Below, one piece after another: positions 1 to 10,771 of a DNA stretch of 64,000 nt. Each line of letters opens with the position of its first letter. The first letter of the stretch is position 1. Both the position numbers and the translations under genes were made by a program. Under the pieces are notes generated by a model, which ran no database searches, was not told the DNA's origin, and saw nothing but the letters and a program-made list of their open reading frames with translations. Source of the stretch: Ornithinimicrobium flavum (GTDB lineage: Bacteria > Actinomycetota > Actinomycetes > Actinomycetales > Dermatophilaceae); contig NZ_CP038213.1 of the NCBI RefSeq assembly GCF_004526345.1, forward strand, positions 1,984,001 to 2,048,000. The letters are read 5' to 3'.

Positions 1-312
1 CGTGGCGGGCAGGATGAAGGTGTAGCGACCGGGCGTGGCCGCCTTCACCGCCCGGAAGACCGCGTTGTCGAGCTGCACCAGCTGCCCGAGCTGGGAGAAG
101 TCCGCGCACATGAGGGTGAAGTGGTGCCGCTCGTCGACGTGCCGGATCTCGCGGATGCGCTCCTTGGCGTCCGGGTCACCCAGACGGGCACCGAGGGTGT
201 AGCAGGCGTCGGTCGGGAAGGCCGCCAGCCCACCCCCGTCCAGCACGTCCACGACCTGCTGGACCAGCCGGGGCTGCGGGTCGACCGGGTGGATGTCGAG
301 GAATCGGGCCAC
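1..312 (-). CDS. YciO/YrdC/Sua5-family protein (partial, C-terminus missing)
   Basis: The N-terminal 104 residues are present and the gene runs off the left edge. The sequence follows E. coli YciO closely: an IHP...NPQ-like opening (here IHPVDPQPRLVQQ), then FPTDACYTLG, then HHFTLMC, and a TPGRYTFILPAT segment. The family shares the Sua5/YrdC fold that makes threonylcarbamoyl-AMP for tRNA t6A, but YciO proteins are a separate branch whose cellular role is less certain. The GTG start at 312 is supported by a TAGGGT box 6 nt upstream, which suggests a leaderless transcript. Confidence 0.8.
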   Translation of the reverse strand, partial: MARFLDIHPVDPQPRLVQQVVDVLDGGGLAAFPTDACYTLGARLGDPDAKERIREIRHVDERHHFTLMCADFSQLGQLVQLDNAVFRAVKAATPGRYTFILPAT

Positions 313-318
313 GTCGGC

Positions 319-324
319 ACCCTA
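319..324 (-). promoter_or_regulatory. -10 box of YciO gene (leaderless)
   Basis: TAGGGT ends 6 nt before the GTG start at 312. There is no clear -35 box and no Shine-Dalgarno, so transcription probably begins at or next to the start codon. Confidence 0.5.
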
Positions 325-350
325 CGCCCGGGGCGGGCGGTCCCGCCCGC

Positions 351-1151
351 TCACTGGTGCAGGAAGTGCCGGACGGCCGCCGTGAAGGTCTCGGGCTGCT
401 GGGAGTGCACCCAGTGCCCGGCGCCCTTGACCGTCAGCAGCACCGTCCTCGGGAAGAGCCTGCGCATGGTCGGCGACTGCTCCGCGGTGACGTAGGGCGA
501 GTCGGCGCCGGCGACCCAGAGCACCGGACCCTCGAAGGGCACCGTCTCCTCCCCAGCCGCGGAGGGTATGTCGTCGGTGACGGTGCCGAGGTCGCGCAGG
601 AGCAGCTCCAGGTTGGGCTGCCAGCCGAAGGCCCGGGTCGTGCGGTCCCGGCGCAGGTTCTGCAGCAGGAAACCCCGCAGCGAGGGCTGGGGCACGTCCC
701 GGGCCAGCTGCCGGTCGGCCTCGCCGAGGCTGGCCAGGCCCTCCAGGTCGATCCGGCGCAGAGAGGTCAGCAGGTGCTCGAACTCGCTCACCTCGCCGGA
801 CCCCGTCGGGCTGATGTCGACGACCACGAGTCGGTCGACGAGGTCGGGGTGGGTGAGGGCGAGCTCCATCGCGATCTTGCCGCCCATGGAGTGGCCCACC
901 ACGTGGACCGGACCGTCGGCGGCCACCCCCGCGCGCAGGTGGTCGGCCACGAGACCCGCCGCGGTGGCGTAGTCGAAGCGGTCGGTCCAGACCGACCCGC
1001 CGTGGTCGGGCATGTCCAGCAGCAGCGAGCGGAAGTCGGGCCGCAGCGCCTTGGCGATCGAGGAGAAGTTACGGCCTCGCCCGAAGAGGCCGTGGCAGAA
1101 CACCACGACCGGGCCGTCGTCCCCGACGAGGGTCCCGGAGAGGTCGCTCAC
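351..1151 (-). CDS. alpha/beta hydrolase
   Basis: A 266-residue single-domain alpha/beta hydrolase with an oxyanion HGLFGRG segment near residue 18, the nucleophile elbow GHSMGG (Ser near residue 82) and the catalytic histidine in GAGHWVH near the C-terminus. It resembles the esterase YbfF and epoxide-hydrolase-like enzymes; the substrate cannot be read from sequence. There is no signal peptide, so it is probably cytosolic. The GTG start at 1151 overlaps the stop of the upstream acetyltransferase as GTGA, so the two are translationally coupled. Confidence 0.85.
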   Translation of the reverse strand: MSDLSGTLVGDDGPVVVFCHGLFGRGRNFSSIAKALRPDFRSLLLDMPDHGGSVWTDRFDYATAAGLVADHLRAGVAADGPVHVVGHSMGGKIAMELALTHPDLVDRLVVVDISPTGSGEVSEFEHLLTSLRRIDLEGLASLGEADRQLARDVPQPSLRGFLLQNLRRDRTTRAFGWQPNLELLLRDLGTVTDDIPSAAGEETVPFEGPVLWVAGADSPYVTAEQSPTMRRLFPRTVLLTVKGAGHWVHSQQPETFTAAVRHFLHQ

Positions 1152-2125
1152 CCGCCCGGGACCGTCCGCCGCATGGAGGCGGTCTGGTGCTTGAGAGTGA
1201 AGCCCACCTTCTCGTAGAGGCGGGTGGCCCCGGTCGGGCTGTCGCTGTCGACGTCGAGCTCGATGAGGTCGTAGCGGCCCGAGCGGGCCGCCAGGCCCAG
1301 GGTCCGCGAGAGCGCCGCAGCCGCGACGCCCCGGCCCCGGGCGTGCGGAACGGTGCCGACGAGGTTGACGTAGGCCTGCCGGTCCACCCACTGGCCGACC
1401 ATGATGTAGGCCAGCACCTCACCCTCGCGCCAGCCGTCCACCTCACCACCGCGCGCGACGGCGATCGTCGACACCTCGGGGCGGGCGCTGCGGGAGGTCC
1501 AGTGGTCGTGCCAGCCCTCGGGCGTCGTGGGTCCGGAGCCGTAGTGGTCCTGGAAGGCGAGGTTGTGCGCCAGCAGCACCGCCTCCTCGTGCTCGGGCCC
1601 AGGGCTGATCAGCTCGATCCCGTCGAGGTCGGGGACCGCGGGCTCGTCCCCCACCGGCCGGCTGAGCAGGTTCCAGTACCGGTCCAGGGAGAACCCCCGG
1701 TCGGTCAGCAGCTCCCGGGCGGAGGACCCCTCCAGCCCGCCCCCGGCCGAGAGGTAGGCGGACCGACCCGGGTGACGCTCGCCGAGCAGGGCCAGGGCAC
1801 GGTCCTCCAGGCGGTCGAGCAGCTCCGTGCCCAGCCCCCGGCCCCGGTGGTCCTGGTGCACCCCTCCCCCGAGGTAGCCGCGCCCCTTCCCCTCGTGGTC
1901 GGGGGTGACGGGCACGAACGCGGCACCGAAACCGACCATCTGCCCGCCGTCCCAGACCGCCCAGGTGTCGATCGCCGGGTCGTGGTGCGGAGCGGCCAGC
2001 TCCTCCGCGAGGTCCTCCGCCGACAGGAACTCCTCCGTGCCGTCCACGACGGCCAGGTGGTTGCACAGGTCGCTCCAGGCGGGGGTGTCCTCGGGGGTCA
2101 GCCGGGCCCAGCGGTAGTCGGTCAT
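1148..2125 (-). CDS. tandem GNAT-domain acetyltransferase
   Basis: 325 residues with two GNAT folds. The N-terminal domain carries the acetyl-CoA loop DHRGRGLGTELL near residue 95, and the C-terminal domain carries VPHARGRGVAAAAL followed by the typical TRLYEKVGF ending. Two-domain GNATs of this size include mycothiol synthase MshD, and the organism does make mycothiol (mshC is at 58.5-59.8 kb), but this sequence lacks clear MshD-specific features and could equally be an antibiotic- or small-molecule-directed enzyme. The ATG start at 2125 opens the domain cleanly. Confidence 0.75.
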   Translation of the reverse strand: MTDYRWARLTPEDTPAWSDLCNHLAVVDGTEEFLSAEDLAEELAAPHHDPAIDTWAVWDGGQMVGFGAAFVPVTPDHEGKGRGYLGGGVHQDHRGRGLGTELLDRLEDRALALLGERHPGRSAYLSAGGGLEGSSARELLTDRGFSLDRYWNLLSRPVGDEPAVPDLDGIELISPGPEHEEAVLLAHNLAFQDHYGSGPTTPEGWHDHWTSRSARPEVSTIAVARGGEVDGWREGEVLAYIMVGQWVDRQAYVNLVGTVPHARGRGVAAAALSRTLGLAARSGRYDLIELDVDSDSPTGATRLYEKVGFTLKHQTASMRRTVPGG

Positions 2126-2139
2126 GGGACTAGCCTGCC

Positions 2140-3434
2140 TCACCGGGGCGGCTCGCCACGACTCGATTTCCCCGACCGGCTGCCGGGCCCGGTCCGGGAA
2201 CGCAGGAGGTGGACCGCCAGACCGGCGCCGACCACGCCGAGACCGCTCAGCACCGCACCCGCGGGGAGGCTGGCGGCCAGGGCCAGACAGCCCGCCAGCC
2301 CCAGGACGGGGACGACGGGCGCCCCGCCCCAGTCCCCCCGCAGCGTCAGGGCGGCCGCGTTGGCCACCGCGTAGTAGAGGAGGACCCCGAAGCTGGAGAA
2401 GCCGATCGCCGACCGCAGGTCCCCCACGAGCACCACCACCAGGACGACGACCCCGACGGTGATCTCGGCCGTGCGGGGCACCGAGGACGGGCCCGCGAGG
2501 CTGGCCAGCCGACGGGGCAGATGACCGTCCCGGGCCATCGCCACCCCGGTGCGGGAGATGCCCAGGACCAGGTTGAGCAGGGCGCCGAGCGCGGCCAGCC
2601 CCGCCGCCACCCTCACCACCCAGGCCCAGCCCGCGCCCCAAACCGCGGTGGCGGCCTGTGCGACCGGGGCGTCCGAGGCGGCGGTGGCCGCGGGGCCGAG
2701 CACCCCGAGGACGACCACCCCCACCACGAGGTAGAGGACCAGCACCGTGCCCAGCGCGAGGACGACCGCCCGGGGGATGGTCCGTCGCGGGTCCCGCACC
2801 TCCTCCCCCAGGGTCGCGATCCGCGCGTACCCCGCGAAGGCGAAGAAGAGCAGCCCGGCGGCCTGCAGGACCCCAGGGCGGTGCCGCCTCCGGCCGTCAG
2901 CACCTGGTCGGGACGCAGGACCGCGCCACCCGCGCGGGGCCAGACCGCCGCGACGGCCACCCCCAGCAGCGCGCACCCGACCACGGACAGGATGACCCGG
3001 GAGGCGGAGACCGAGCGCTGCACGCCGACGACGTTGAGCGCGGTGACCAGGACGACGGCCGCCACCGCACCCACCCGCTCGGCGCCCGGGGTGAGGTAGG
3101 CCGCCACCGTCAGCGCCATCGCCGCGCACGACGCGGTCTTCCCCACGACGAAGCACCACCCGGCCAGGTAGCCCCATACCTCGCCCAGCCGTTCCCGGCC
3201 GTAGACGTAGGTGCCCCCTGCGGAGGGGTGGCGGGCCGCGAGCGCGGCTGATGACAGCGCGTTGCAGGTGGCCACCACGGCGGCGATCCCCAGGGACAGC
3301 AGCACCAGACCTCCGGCGGCACCCGCCGCGGGGGCCCAGACCGCGAAGACGCCCGCCCCCACCATCGCCCCGAGGCCGACGGTGACGGCGTCGCCCAGGC
3401 CCAGGACGCGGCGCAGCCGGGCGGGCCCGCCCAT
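2140..3434 (-). CDS. APC-family amino acid permease (apparent frameshift)
   Basis: Membrane transporter of the amino acid-polyamine-organocation superfamily with about 12 hydrophobic segments. The first half shows the family signature (GDAVTVGLGAMVGAGVFAVW near residue 15) and SAGGTYVYG. The second half carries FFAFAGYARIATLGEE and the following helices. The halves lie in different frames. Restoring one base in the C run at 2871-2874 joins ALG to VLQAAGLLFF and gives about 431 residues, a normal length. The ATG start at 3434 shares one base with the osmC stop (TGATG). The substrate is unknown. Confidence 0.8.
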
Positions 3435-3862
3435 CACCCGGTCGTGAAGGAGACCGGGGTGGGCAGCAGGACCGTGCGGGACACGGTGCACAGGCGGTCC
3501 CTCGAGAGGTCCACCGCCTCCGGCAGCCGCGTGCGGGCGGCGTCCCCCTCCTCCCCCGGCGGGAAGGTGACGGACACGGTGACCGTCACCGGACCCAGGT
3601 GGTTGCCCTGCTCGTCCCGGACCTTGGTCGCGGCCGCCGAGACCTCGAAGGACTCCGGCTCGGCCAGCCGCGAGGTGAGCATGTCCACGTCGATGCCCGA
3701 GCACCCGGCGACCGCGGCGAGCAGGAGCTCGACGGGCGAGAAGTGGTTGCTCCCGTCGGTGGGTGACCCCAGGACGAGCTCGCCACCCCGCGCGTTGCGG
3801 GCGACGAAGGTCGAGGGGCCGGTGCGGGTCAGGGTCACGCTGCGCAGCGCGTCGTCAGCCAT
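3434..3862 (-). CDS. OsmC/Ohr-family protein
   Basis: 142 residues with both conserved OsmC cysteines: the first in AAVAGCSGIDV near residue 54 and the second in RLCTVSRT near residue 128. The family consists of thiol-dependent peroxidases that reduce organic hydroperoxides; this subgroup (YhfA-like) is less well characterised. It lies 21 nt downstream of the GCS2-type ligase and overlaps the permease by one base, so the three probably share a transcript and may together serve thiol or redox metabolism. Confidence 0.85.
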   Translation of the reverse strand: MADDALRSVTLTRTGPSTFVARNARGGELVLGSPTDGSNHFSPVELLLAAVAGCSGIDVDMLTSRLAEPESFEVSAAATKVRDEQGNHLGPVTVTVSVTFPPGEEGDAARTRLPEAVDLSRDRLCTVSRTVLLPTPVSFTTG

Positions 3863-3883
3863 GCGCCGTAGTCTGCCAGCCCC

Positions 3884-5410
3884 TCAGGCGACGTCGGTGA
3901 CCTCCACGCCGTCGGCGGGCTCGATGGAGGGGACGTCCCAGGTGTGGACCGGCGTGTTGTCGTCGGACCGCTCCGCGTAGTCGGCCAGCATCCGCCGCAG
4001 CGCCTCCTCCCGGGAGTGGCCCGCCGCCTCGTAGGCCTCGGTGACCGCCACCTGCCAGCTGGCCCCGTTGGTGCGGGTCCGGCACCGACCCTCGATGACG
4101 GACAGGAAGTGGTTGCGCACCTCCCGACGCAGACCCAGGGCCGCCAGACCGTCGTCGGCGACCGGGAGCAGGTGGTCGGCGATGAGGTCAACGGCCGGGA
4201 CCCGGCCGACACCCGGCCAGGCCTGGGTGGCCGAGATGCCGAACTTGGCGGCGTCCAGGAAGTTCTTGCTCACGTCCGAGAACGCCATCTTGGTCCAGAT
4301 GGGTCGCCCGCTGCTCGTGAACGACTCGAGCAGGCCGTAGTAGAAGCAGGCGTTGGCGACCATGTCGACGACGGTGGGACCGGCCGGGAGCACGCGGTTC
4401 TCCACCCGCAGGTGAGGCACGCCCTGGCTGGTGTCGTAGATGGGGCGGTTCCACCGCCAGACCGTGCCGTTGTGCAGCTTGAGGTCGCGCAGCTGGGGCA
4501 CGCCGCGGGCGGCGAGCACGGCCTGGGAGTCCTCCTCCGAGGACTCGGGCAGCAGGGCGGGGAAGGAGCGGACGTTCTCCTCGAAGAGGTCGAAGATCGA
4601 GGTGATCCAGGACCGCCCGAAGTAGGCGCGCGGTCGCACGCCCTGGTGCTTGAGCTCGACCGAGCGGGTGTCGGTCATCTGGGTGAAGAGCGGGATCCGC
4701 GTCTCGGCCCAGAGCCGGCGGCCGAACAGGTAGGGGGAGTTGGCGCCGATCGCGACCTGGAGGGAGGAGATGACCGTCGCGGCGTTCCAGAAGACGGGGA
4801 AGTCCTGGGGGGTGACCTGCTGGTGCAGCTGGACGGAGGTGCAGCCCGACAGCGGACCGATGGTGTCGAAGTACTGGCAGACCCGCTCCCCGGTCGGACC
4901 CTCGATGTCCAGCTCGAACCCCTCGCCGCGCTCGCGCATGAGCGAGTCGTTGAGGGCCTTGTAGCGCACGCCGTCCGAGAGCCACGGGCGCTCGAAGAGG
5001 TCGGCCTTGAGGGTGGGCAGGATGCCGACGGCCACGACCCTGGCCTGGTGGGGCCGGGCGGCGTCCCCGGCACGACGCAGCGACTGCGCCAGCCAGCGCT
5101 CGAGTCGCACCGCCTGGTCCCCGGCCATCGGCCGGGGCGGCACGTTCATCTCGATGTTGTAGCGCCCGACCTCGGTCTGGAAGTCGTCGTCCCCGAGCTC
5201 GGCCAGGACGTCGTGGTTGCGCAGGGCCGGCTCGAAGGTCTCGGAGTCAGCGAGGTTCAGCTCGATCTCCAGCCCCATCTGCGGGCGGGTGAAGTCGAAC
5301 CGGCTGCCCTCGAGCATCTGCTCGAAGACGTCCAGGTCGGTGAGCACCCTCTCCCGGAACGAGAGCCGCTGCTCCCGTGTGAACTCGCTGTGGCTGACCT
5401 CTTGACCCAT
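3884..5410 (-). CDS. glutamate-cysteine ligase family protein (GCS2)
   Basis: 508 residues. GCS2-type carboxylate-amine ligase: MGLEIELNL supplies the metal/ATP acidic pair, followed by EVGRYNIEMNV, the substrate loop GCTSVQLHQQV, IGANSPYLFG, and HLRVENRVLPAGPTVVD. GCS2 enzymes form gamma-glutamyl-amine bonds; characterised members make gamma-glutamylcysteine or, as EgtA, feed ergothioneine synthesis. This version is longer than EgtA and its product is unknown. I prefer the ATG at 5410 over 5419 because GAGG sits 9 nt upstream of it. Confidence 0.8.
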   Translation of the reverse strand: MGQEVSHSEFTREQRLSFRERVLTDLDVFEQMLEGSRFDFTRPQMGLEIELNLADSETFEPALRNHDVLAELGDDDFQTEVGRYNIEMNVPPRPMAGDQAVRLERWLAQSLRRAGDAARPHQARVVAVGILPTLKADLFERPWLSDGVRYKALNDSLMRERGEGFELDIEGPTGERVCQYFDTIGPLSGCTSVQLHQQVTPQDFPVFWNAATVISSLQVAIGANSPYLFGRRLWAETRIPLFTQMTDTRSVELKHQGVRPRAYFGRSWITSIFDLFEENVRSFPALLPESSEEDSQAVLAARGVPQLRDLKLHNGTVWRWNRPIYDTSQGVPHLRVENRVLPAGPTVVDMVANACFYYGLLESFTSSGRPIWTKMAFSDVSKNFLDAAKFGISATQAWPGVGRVPAVDLIADHLLPVADDGLAALGLRREVRNHFLSVIEGRCRTRTNGASWQVAVTEAYEAAGHSREEALRRMLADYAERSDDNTPVHTWDVPSIEPADGVEVTDVA

Positions 5411-5435
5411 GCTGGGCATCCTCGCACCTCACGGC

Positions 5436-5489
5436 CCGCATCACCAGGGATGGGAGGGGTATGGCGCCTCCCACCTGCTGGTGATGCGG
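5436..5489 (-). terminator. long stem-loop downstream of gcvP
   Basis: Perfect 12-bp arms (CCGCATCACCAG and its complement) enclose an inner GGGAGG/CCTCCC stem. It starts 27 nt after the gcvP stop and before the GCS2 gene. There is no T-run, so it could terminate transcription inefficiently or stabilise the 3' end. Confidence 0.55.
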
Positions 5490-5515
5490 CCGCGACGTGC
5501 GTCGGCCGGCCGGGC

Positions 5516-8460
<2,945 letters not shown>

Positions 8461-8501
8461 GAGGAGCTCCTTGTCGAAGGGCAGGGGCAGGACGCACCGC
8501 T

Positions 8502-8632
8502 CCCCCTCTGTCCGACCCGGCCGGAGCCGGTCGTTCCAGAGTGCCTCGGTCACGCGGTCCGGGCGCCTGAGAGCTTGACGGGGAAGTTGCCCCTTCGGCG
8601 CCTCACCCGAAGATGGTGAGGACTCTCCCGCA
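8502..8632 (-). ncRNA. glycine riboswitch (singlet with ghost second aptamer)
   Basis: Reading the minus strand, CGGGAGAG at the 5' end, then the core GGCGCCGAAGGGGCAA, a CCCCGTCAAGCTCTCAGGC segment, and GGACCGCGTGA...CACTCTGGA match the conserved gcvT-type glycine aptamer. Only one core is present. The second aptamer is replaced by a simple stem: CTCTG near 8547 pairs with CAGAG near 8506, around an inner CGACC/GGTCG helix. This is the ghost-aptamer arrangement known for singlet glycine riboswitches. It precedes gcvP by about 40 nt. Confidence 0.9.
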
Positions 8633-8652
8633 TGACGTTGACGGCGAGGCCA

Positions 8653-8658
8653 AATCTA
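8653..8658 (-). promoter_or_regulatory. -10 box for riboswitch-gcvP transcript
   Basis: TAGATT lies about 20 nt upstream of the first conserved riboswitch stem, giving a start point near 8646. No good -35 box is visible. Confidence 0.45.
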
Positions 8659-8708
8659 GCAGCCGAGCGACCCGTGCGGGCGCTCGGCGGCCGGCGGGTC
8701 CGGGTGCC

Positions 8709-9314
8709 TCAGGAGGTCTTGCGCGCGCGACGACGGGCGGACAGCTCGTCGGCGGGGTGGTCCCCGGGCAGCTCGTCCGCGCGCTCGCTGGGCAGCTCGG
8801 CGAGCTGACCCTCCACCTCGCGCCAGACGCTGCCGACGGCGATGCCGAAGACGCCCTGCCCCCCGCGGACCAGGTCGATCACCTCGTCGTCGCTGGTGCA
8901 CTCGTAGACGCTCGCGCCGTCGCTCATGAGGGTGATCCGGGCGAGGTCCTGCACCCCCCGCTCGCGCAGCGCGGTCACGGCGACCCGGATCTGCTGCAGC
9001 GACACCCCGGTGTCGAGCAGCCGCTTGATGATCTTGAGCACGAGGATGTCTCGGAAGCTGTAGAGCCGCTGGGTGCCCGACCCGGAGGGGTTGCGGACCG
9101 AGGGCTGCACCAGGCCGGTGCGTGCCCAGTAGTCGAGCTGGCGGTAGGTGACCCCGGCCGCGCCGCACGCCGTGGGGCCGCGGTAGCCGATCGAGTCGTC
9201 CAGGGCCGGCGTGTCCTGCGTGAAGAGCATCCCCTGGGACGGCGGCTGCTCCTGCACCGGCCCGCCAGGTGCGTCTGCGCCAGCGTTCACCGGTCCTCCT
9301 CGCTCGTGTGACAT
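8709..9314 (-). CDS. MerR-family regulator (Rv1830/ResR-like)
   Basis: 201 residues. Winged-helix MerR domain from about residue 42: IGYRGPTACGAAGVTYRQLDYWARTGLVQPS, then the wing SGTQRLYSFRDILVLKIIKRLLDTGVSLQQIR. There is no long coiled-coil effector domain; the second half (VFGIAVGSVWREVEGQLAELPSE) is actinobacteria-specific. Its position between the DUF151 gene and gcvP equals that of M. tuberculosis Rv1830, a MerR-type growth and division regulator. ATG at 9314 with GGAG 6 nt upstream. The start codon lies inside a set of 9-bp repeats, which suggests autoregulation. Confidence 0.85.
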   Translation of the reverse strand: MSHERGGPVNAGADAPGGPVQEQPPSQGMLFTQDTPALDDSIGYRGPTACGAAGVTYRQLDYWARTGLVQPSVRNPSGSGTQRLYSFRDILVLKIIKRLLDTGVSLQQIRVAVTALRERGVQDLARITLMSDGASVYECTSDDEVIDLVRGGQGVFGIAVGSVWREVEGQLAELPSERADELPGDHPADELSARRRARKTS

Positions 9315-9333
9315 CTGTGACTCCTGTGAGTCA
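9307..9333. repeat. three 9-bp-period TGTGA repeats, candidate operator
   Basis: On the plus strand TGTGAC, TGTGAC and TGTGAG start at 9307, 9316 and 9325. The last two also form the inverted repeat TGACTC-N4-GAGTCA (9318-9333). They overlap the Shine-Dalgarno and start codon of the MerR gene and lie just downstream of its promoter, as expected for a self-repression site. Confidence 0.45.
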
Positions 9334-9346
9334 GGAGCACACCCTG

Positions 9347-9375
9347 ACGGTAGGCCGACGACGGGGGCAGGTCAA
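9347..9375 (-). promoter_or_regulatory. promoter of MerR (Rv1830-like) gene
   Basis: TTGACC (9375-9370), a 17-nt spacer and TACCGT (9352-9347): one of the few places here with a recognisable -35. The start point would be near 9340, giving a leader of about 26 nt. Confidence 0.6.
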
Positions 9376-9411
9376 CGGCGCCACGCCGGGAGGTGGGCCC
9401 GGCCGGACGGC

Positions 9412-9894
9412 TCATTCCTCGAAGTCCTCGGCGGAGACCGAGTCGAGGAACTCCCGGAAACGCTCCACCTCGTCCTCCTCCTCGACCGCCATGGTGACCC
9501 CGACCTCGTCGAGGAGCTCCTCGCTGGCCAGGATGGGGGCGGCCGACCTCAGCGCGAGCGCGATGGCGTCGGAGGGCCGGGAGGACAGGACCGTGCCGCC
9601 GTCGAAGACGAGCTCGGCGAAGAAGATGCCTCCCTCACCACCGGGCCGACGCTCCAGGCGGGTGATCCGGACCTGCTCCAGCTGGCGCCCCAGGGCCTGG
9701 ATCATCGAGACCATGAGGTCGTGGGTGAGGGGACGGGGCGGCTCGACACCCTGCTGGGCGTAGGCGATCGCGGTGGCCTCGGGAGCACCGATCCAGATGG
9801 GGACGTAGCGCTGACCGTCCCGCTCCCGCAGGAGCACGATGGGGCTGTTCGTGGGCATCTCGACCCGGACGCCGAGGACGTCGAGCTCTTTCAC
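9412..9894 (-). CDS. bifunctional nuclease family protein (DUF151)
   Basis: 160 residues. DUF151/BFN domain: RVEMPTNSPIVLL at the N-terminus, YVPIWIGAPEATAIA, then RPSDAIALALRSAAPI. The family is named from a plant protein with DNase/RNase activity; the bacterial function is not settled. It corresponds by position to M. tuberculosis Rv1829, between the two MerR genes. The C-terminus is acidic (EEEDEVERFREFLDSVSAEDFEE-type tail). The GTG start is fixed by a -10 box 6 nt upstream. Confidence 0.85.
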   Translation of the reverse strand: MKELDVLGVRVEMPTNSPIVLLRERDGQRYVPIWIGAPEATAIAYAQQGVEPPRPLTHDLMVSMIQALGRQLEQVRITRLERRPGGEGGIFFAELVFDGGTVLSSRPSDAIALALRSAAPILASEELLDEVGVTMAVEEEDEVERFREFLDSVSAEDFEE

Positions 9895-9900
9895 CCTCCC

Positions 9901-9906
9901 ACGGTA
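9901..9906 (-). promoter_or_regulatory. -10 box of DUF151 gene (leaderless)
   Basis: TACCGT ends 6 nt before the GTG at 9894. The six intervening bases are GGGAGG, so a purine-rich stretch directly abuts the start. Confidence 0.5.
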
Positions 9907-9934
9907 CCCCTGCCGACGCCGGGGCGTCAGCCGG

Positions 9935-10771
9935 TCATCGTCCCTGGGCCAGCCCGGAACGGACCAGGGCGATGTGCAGGGCCAGGCTGTGCGCGAGGAG
10001 CTGGGCCTCGACCTCCCCCGGGTCGGGCCCGGCCGCGCCGCGGGCGTGACGTCGGCGCAGGGGCTCCAGGATCTGCTCGGTCAGACCGATCTCCCGGTCG
10101 GCGGCCACGCGGAAGAGCCTCAGGTGGCGGGCCTCGAGGCCGTAGCCCGCCAGGGCCGCGGCCGCGGACGCCACGTCCAGGTCGTCGGCGTGGTGGCGGC
10201 CCGAGGAGTCGGTCCGGAGCAGGCCGAACGCCTTGAGCTGGCCGTAGGTGCCCTGGTCCAGGCCGGTGCGCTCCCGCAGCTCGGCCGGCGTCAGGCGCAC
10301 GGTCCGTCGGCGGCGCAGTGCCGCGGCGCTCAGGTCACCCAGGGTCGCGCCGTGCGACGCGCCCTGGTGCGCCTCGGCGGAGGACGGTCCTGCCCCCTCG
10401 TCCTCACCCTGCTCCTGCGTCAGACCGGGGACGTCCAGCCCGCGGTCGAGCCGGTCCAGGGCGTCCTTGATGACCTTGTGCGGCCAGAAGCGGTCCCGCT
10501 GCGCGGTGAGGATGAAGCGCAGCCGGGCGATGTCGGCCTCGGTGAACAGCCGGTAGCCGGAGGCCCGGCGCTCCGGGCTGATGAGCCCCTCGGTCTCCAG
10601 GTAGCGGATCTTGGAGATCGTCAGGTCCGGGAAGTCGGGCTCGAGCCGGCGCAGGACGGCCCCGATCGACAGACCCCCGGCGAGCCGCCGGGGTGCTCCT
10701 GCCGTGCGGCCGAGCTCACGCGCGGCCGCGGTAGTAGACCAGCCGGAACTTGCCGATCTGCACCTCGTCAC
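9935..10771 (-). CDS. MerR-family regulator, FtsR-like (Rv1828 position)
   Basis: 278 residues. MerR helix-turn-helix from about residue 35: LSIGAVLRRLEPDFPDLTISK, IRYLETEGLISP, SGYRLFTEADIARLRFIL. This reads like FtsR, the activator of ftsZ in Corynebacterium, and occupies the Rv1828 position next to garA. A variable acidic linker (about 125-150) joins a C-terminal helical domain ending HSLALHIALVRSGL. The only standard start codon upstream of the domain is the ATG at 10771, 56 nt inside garA; a non-canonical start nearer the domain cannot be excluded. Confidence 0.85.
   Translation of the reverse strand: MTRCRSASSGWSTTAAARELGRTAGAPRRLAGGLSIGAVLRRLEPDFPDLTISKIRYLETEGLISPERRASGYRLFTEADIARLRFILTAQRDRFWPHKVIKDALDRLDRGLDVPGLTQEQGEDEGAGPSSAEAHQGASHGATLGDLSAAALRRRRTVRLTPAELRERTGLDQGTYGQLKAFGLLRTDSSGRHHADDLDVASAAAALAGYGLEARHLRLFRVAADREIGLTEQILEPLRRRHARGAAGPDPGEVEAQLLAHSLALHIALVRSGLAQGR

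Noticed and set aside
1148..2125. Calling the tandem GNAT mycothiol synthase (mshD)
   Set aside because: Length and double domain fit, but I cannot point to MshD-specific residues and the neighbours give no support.
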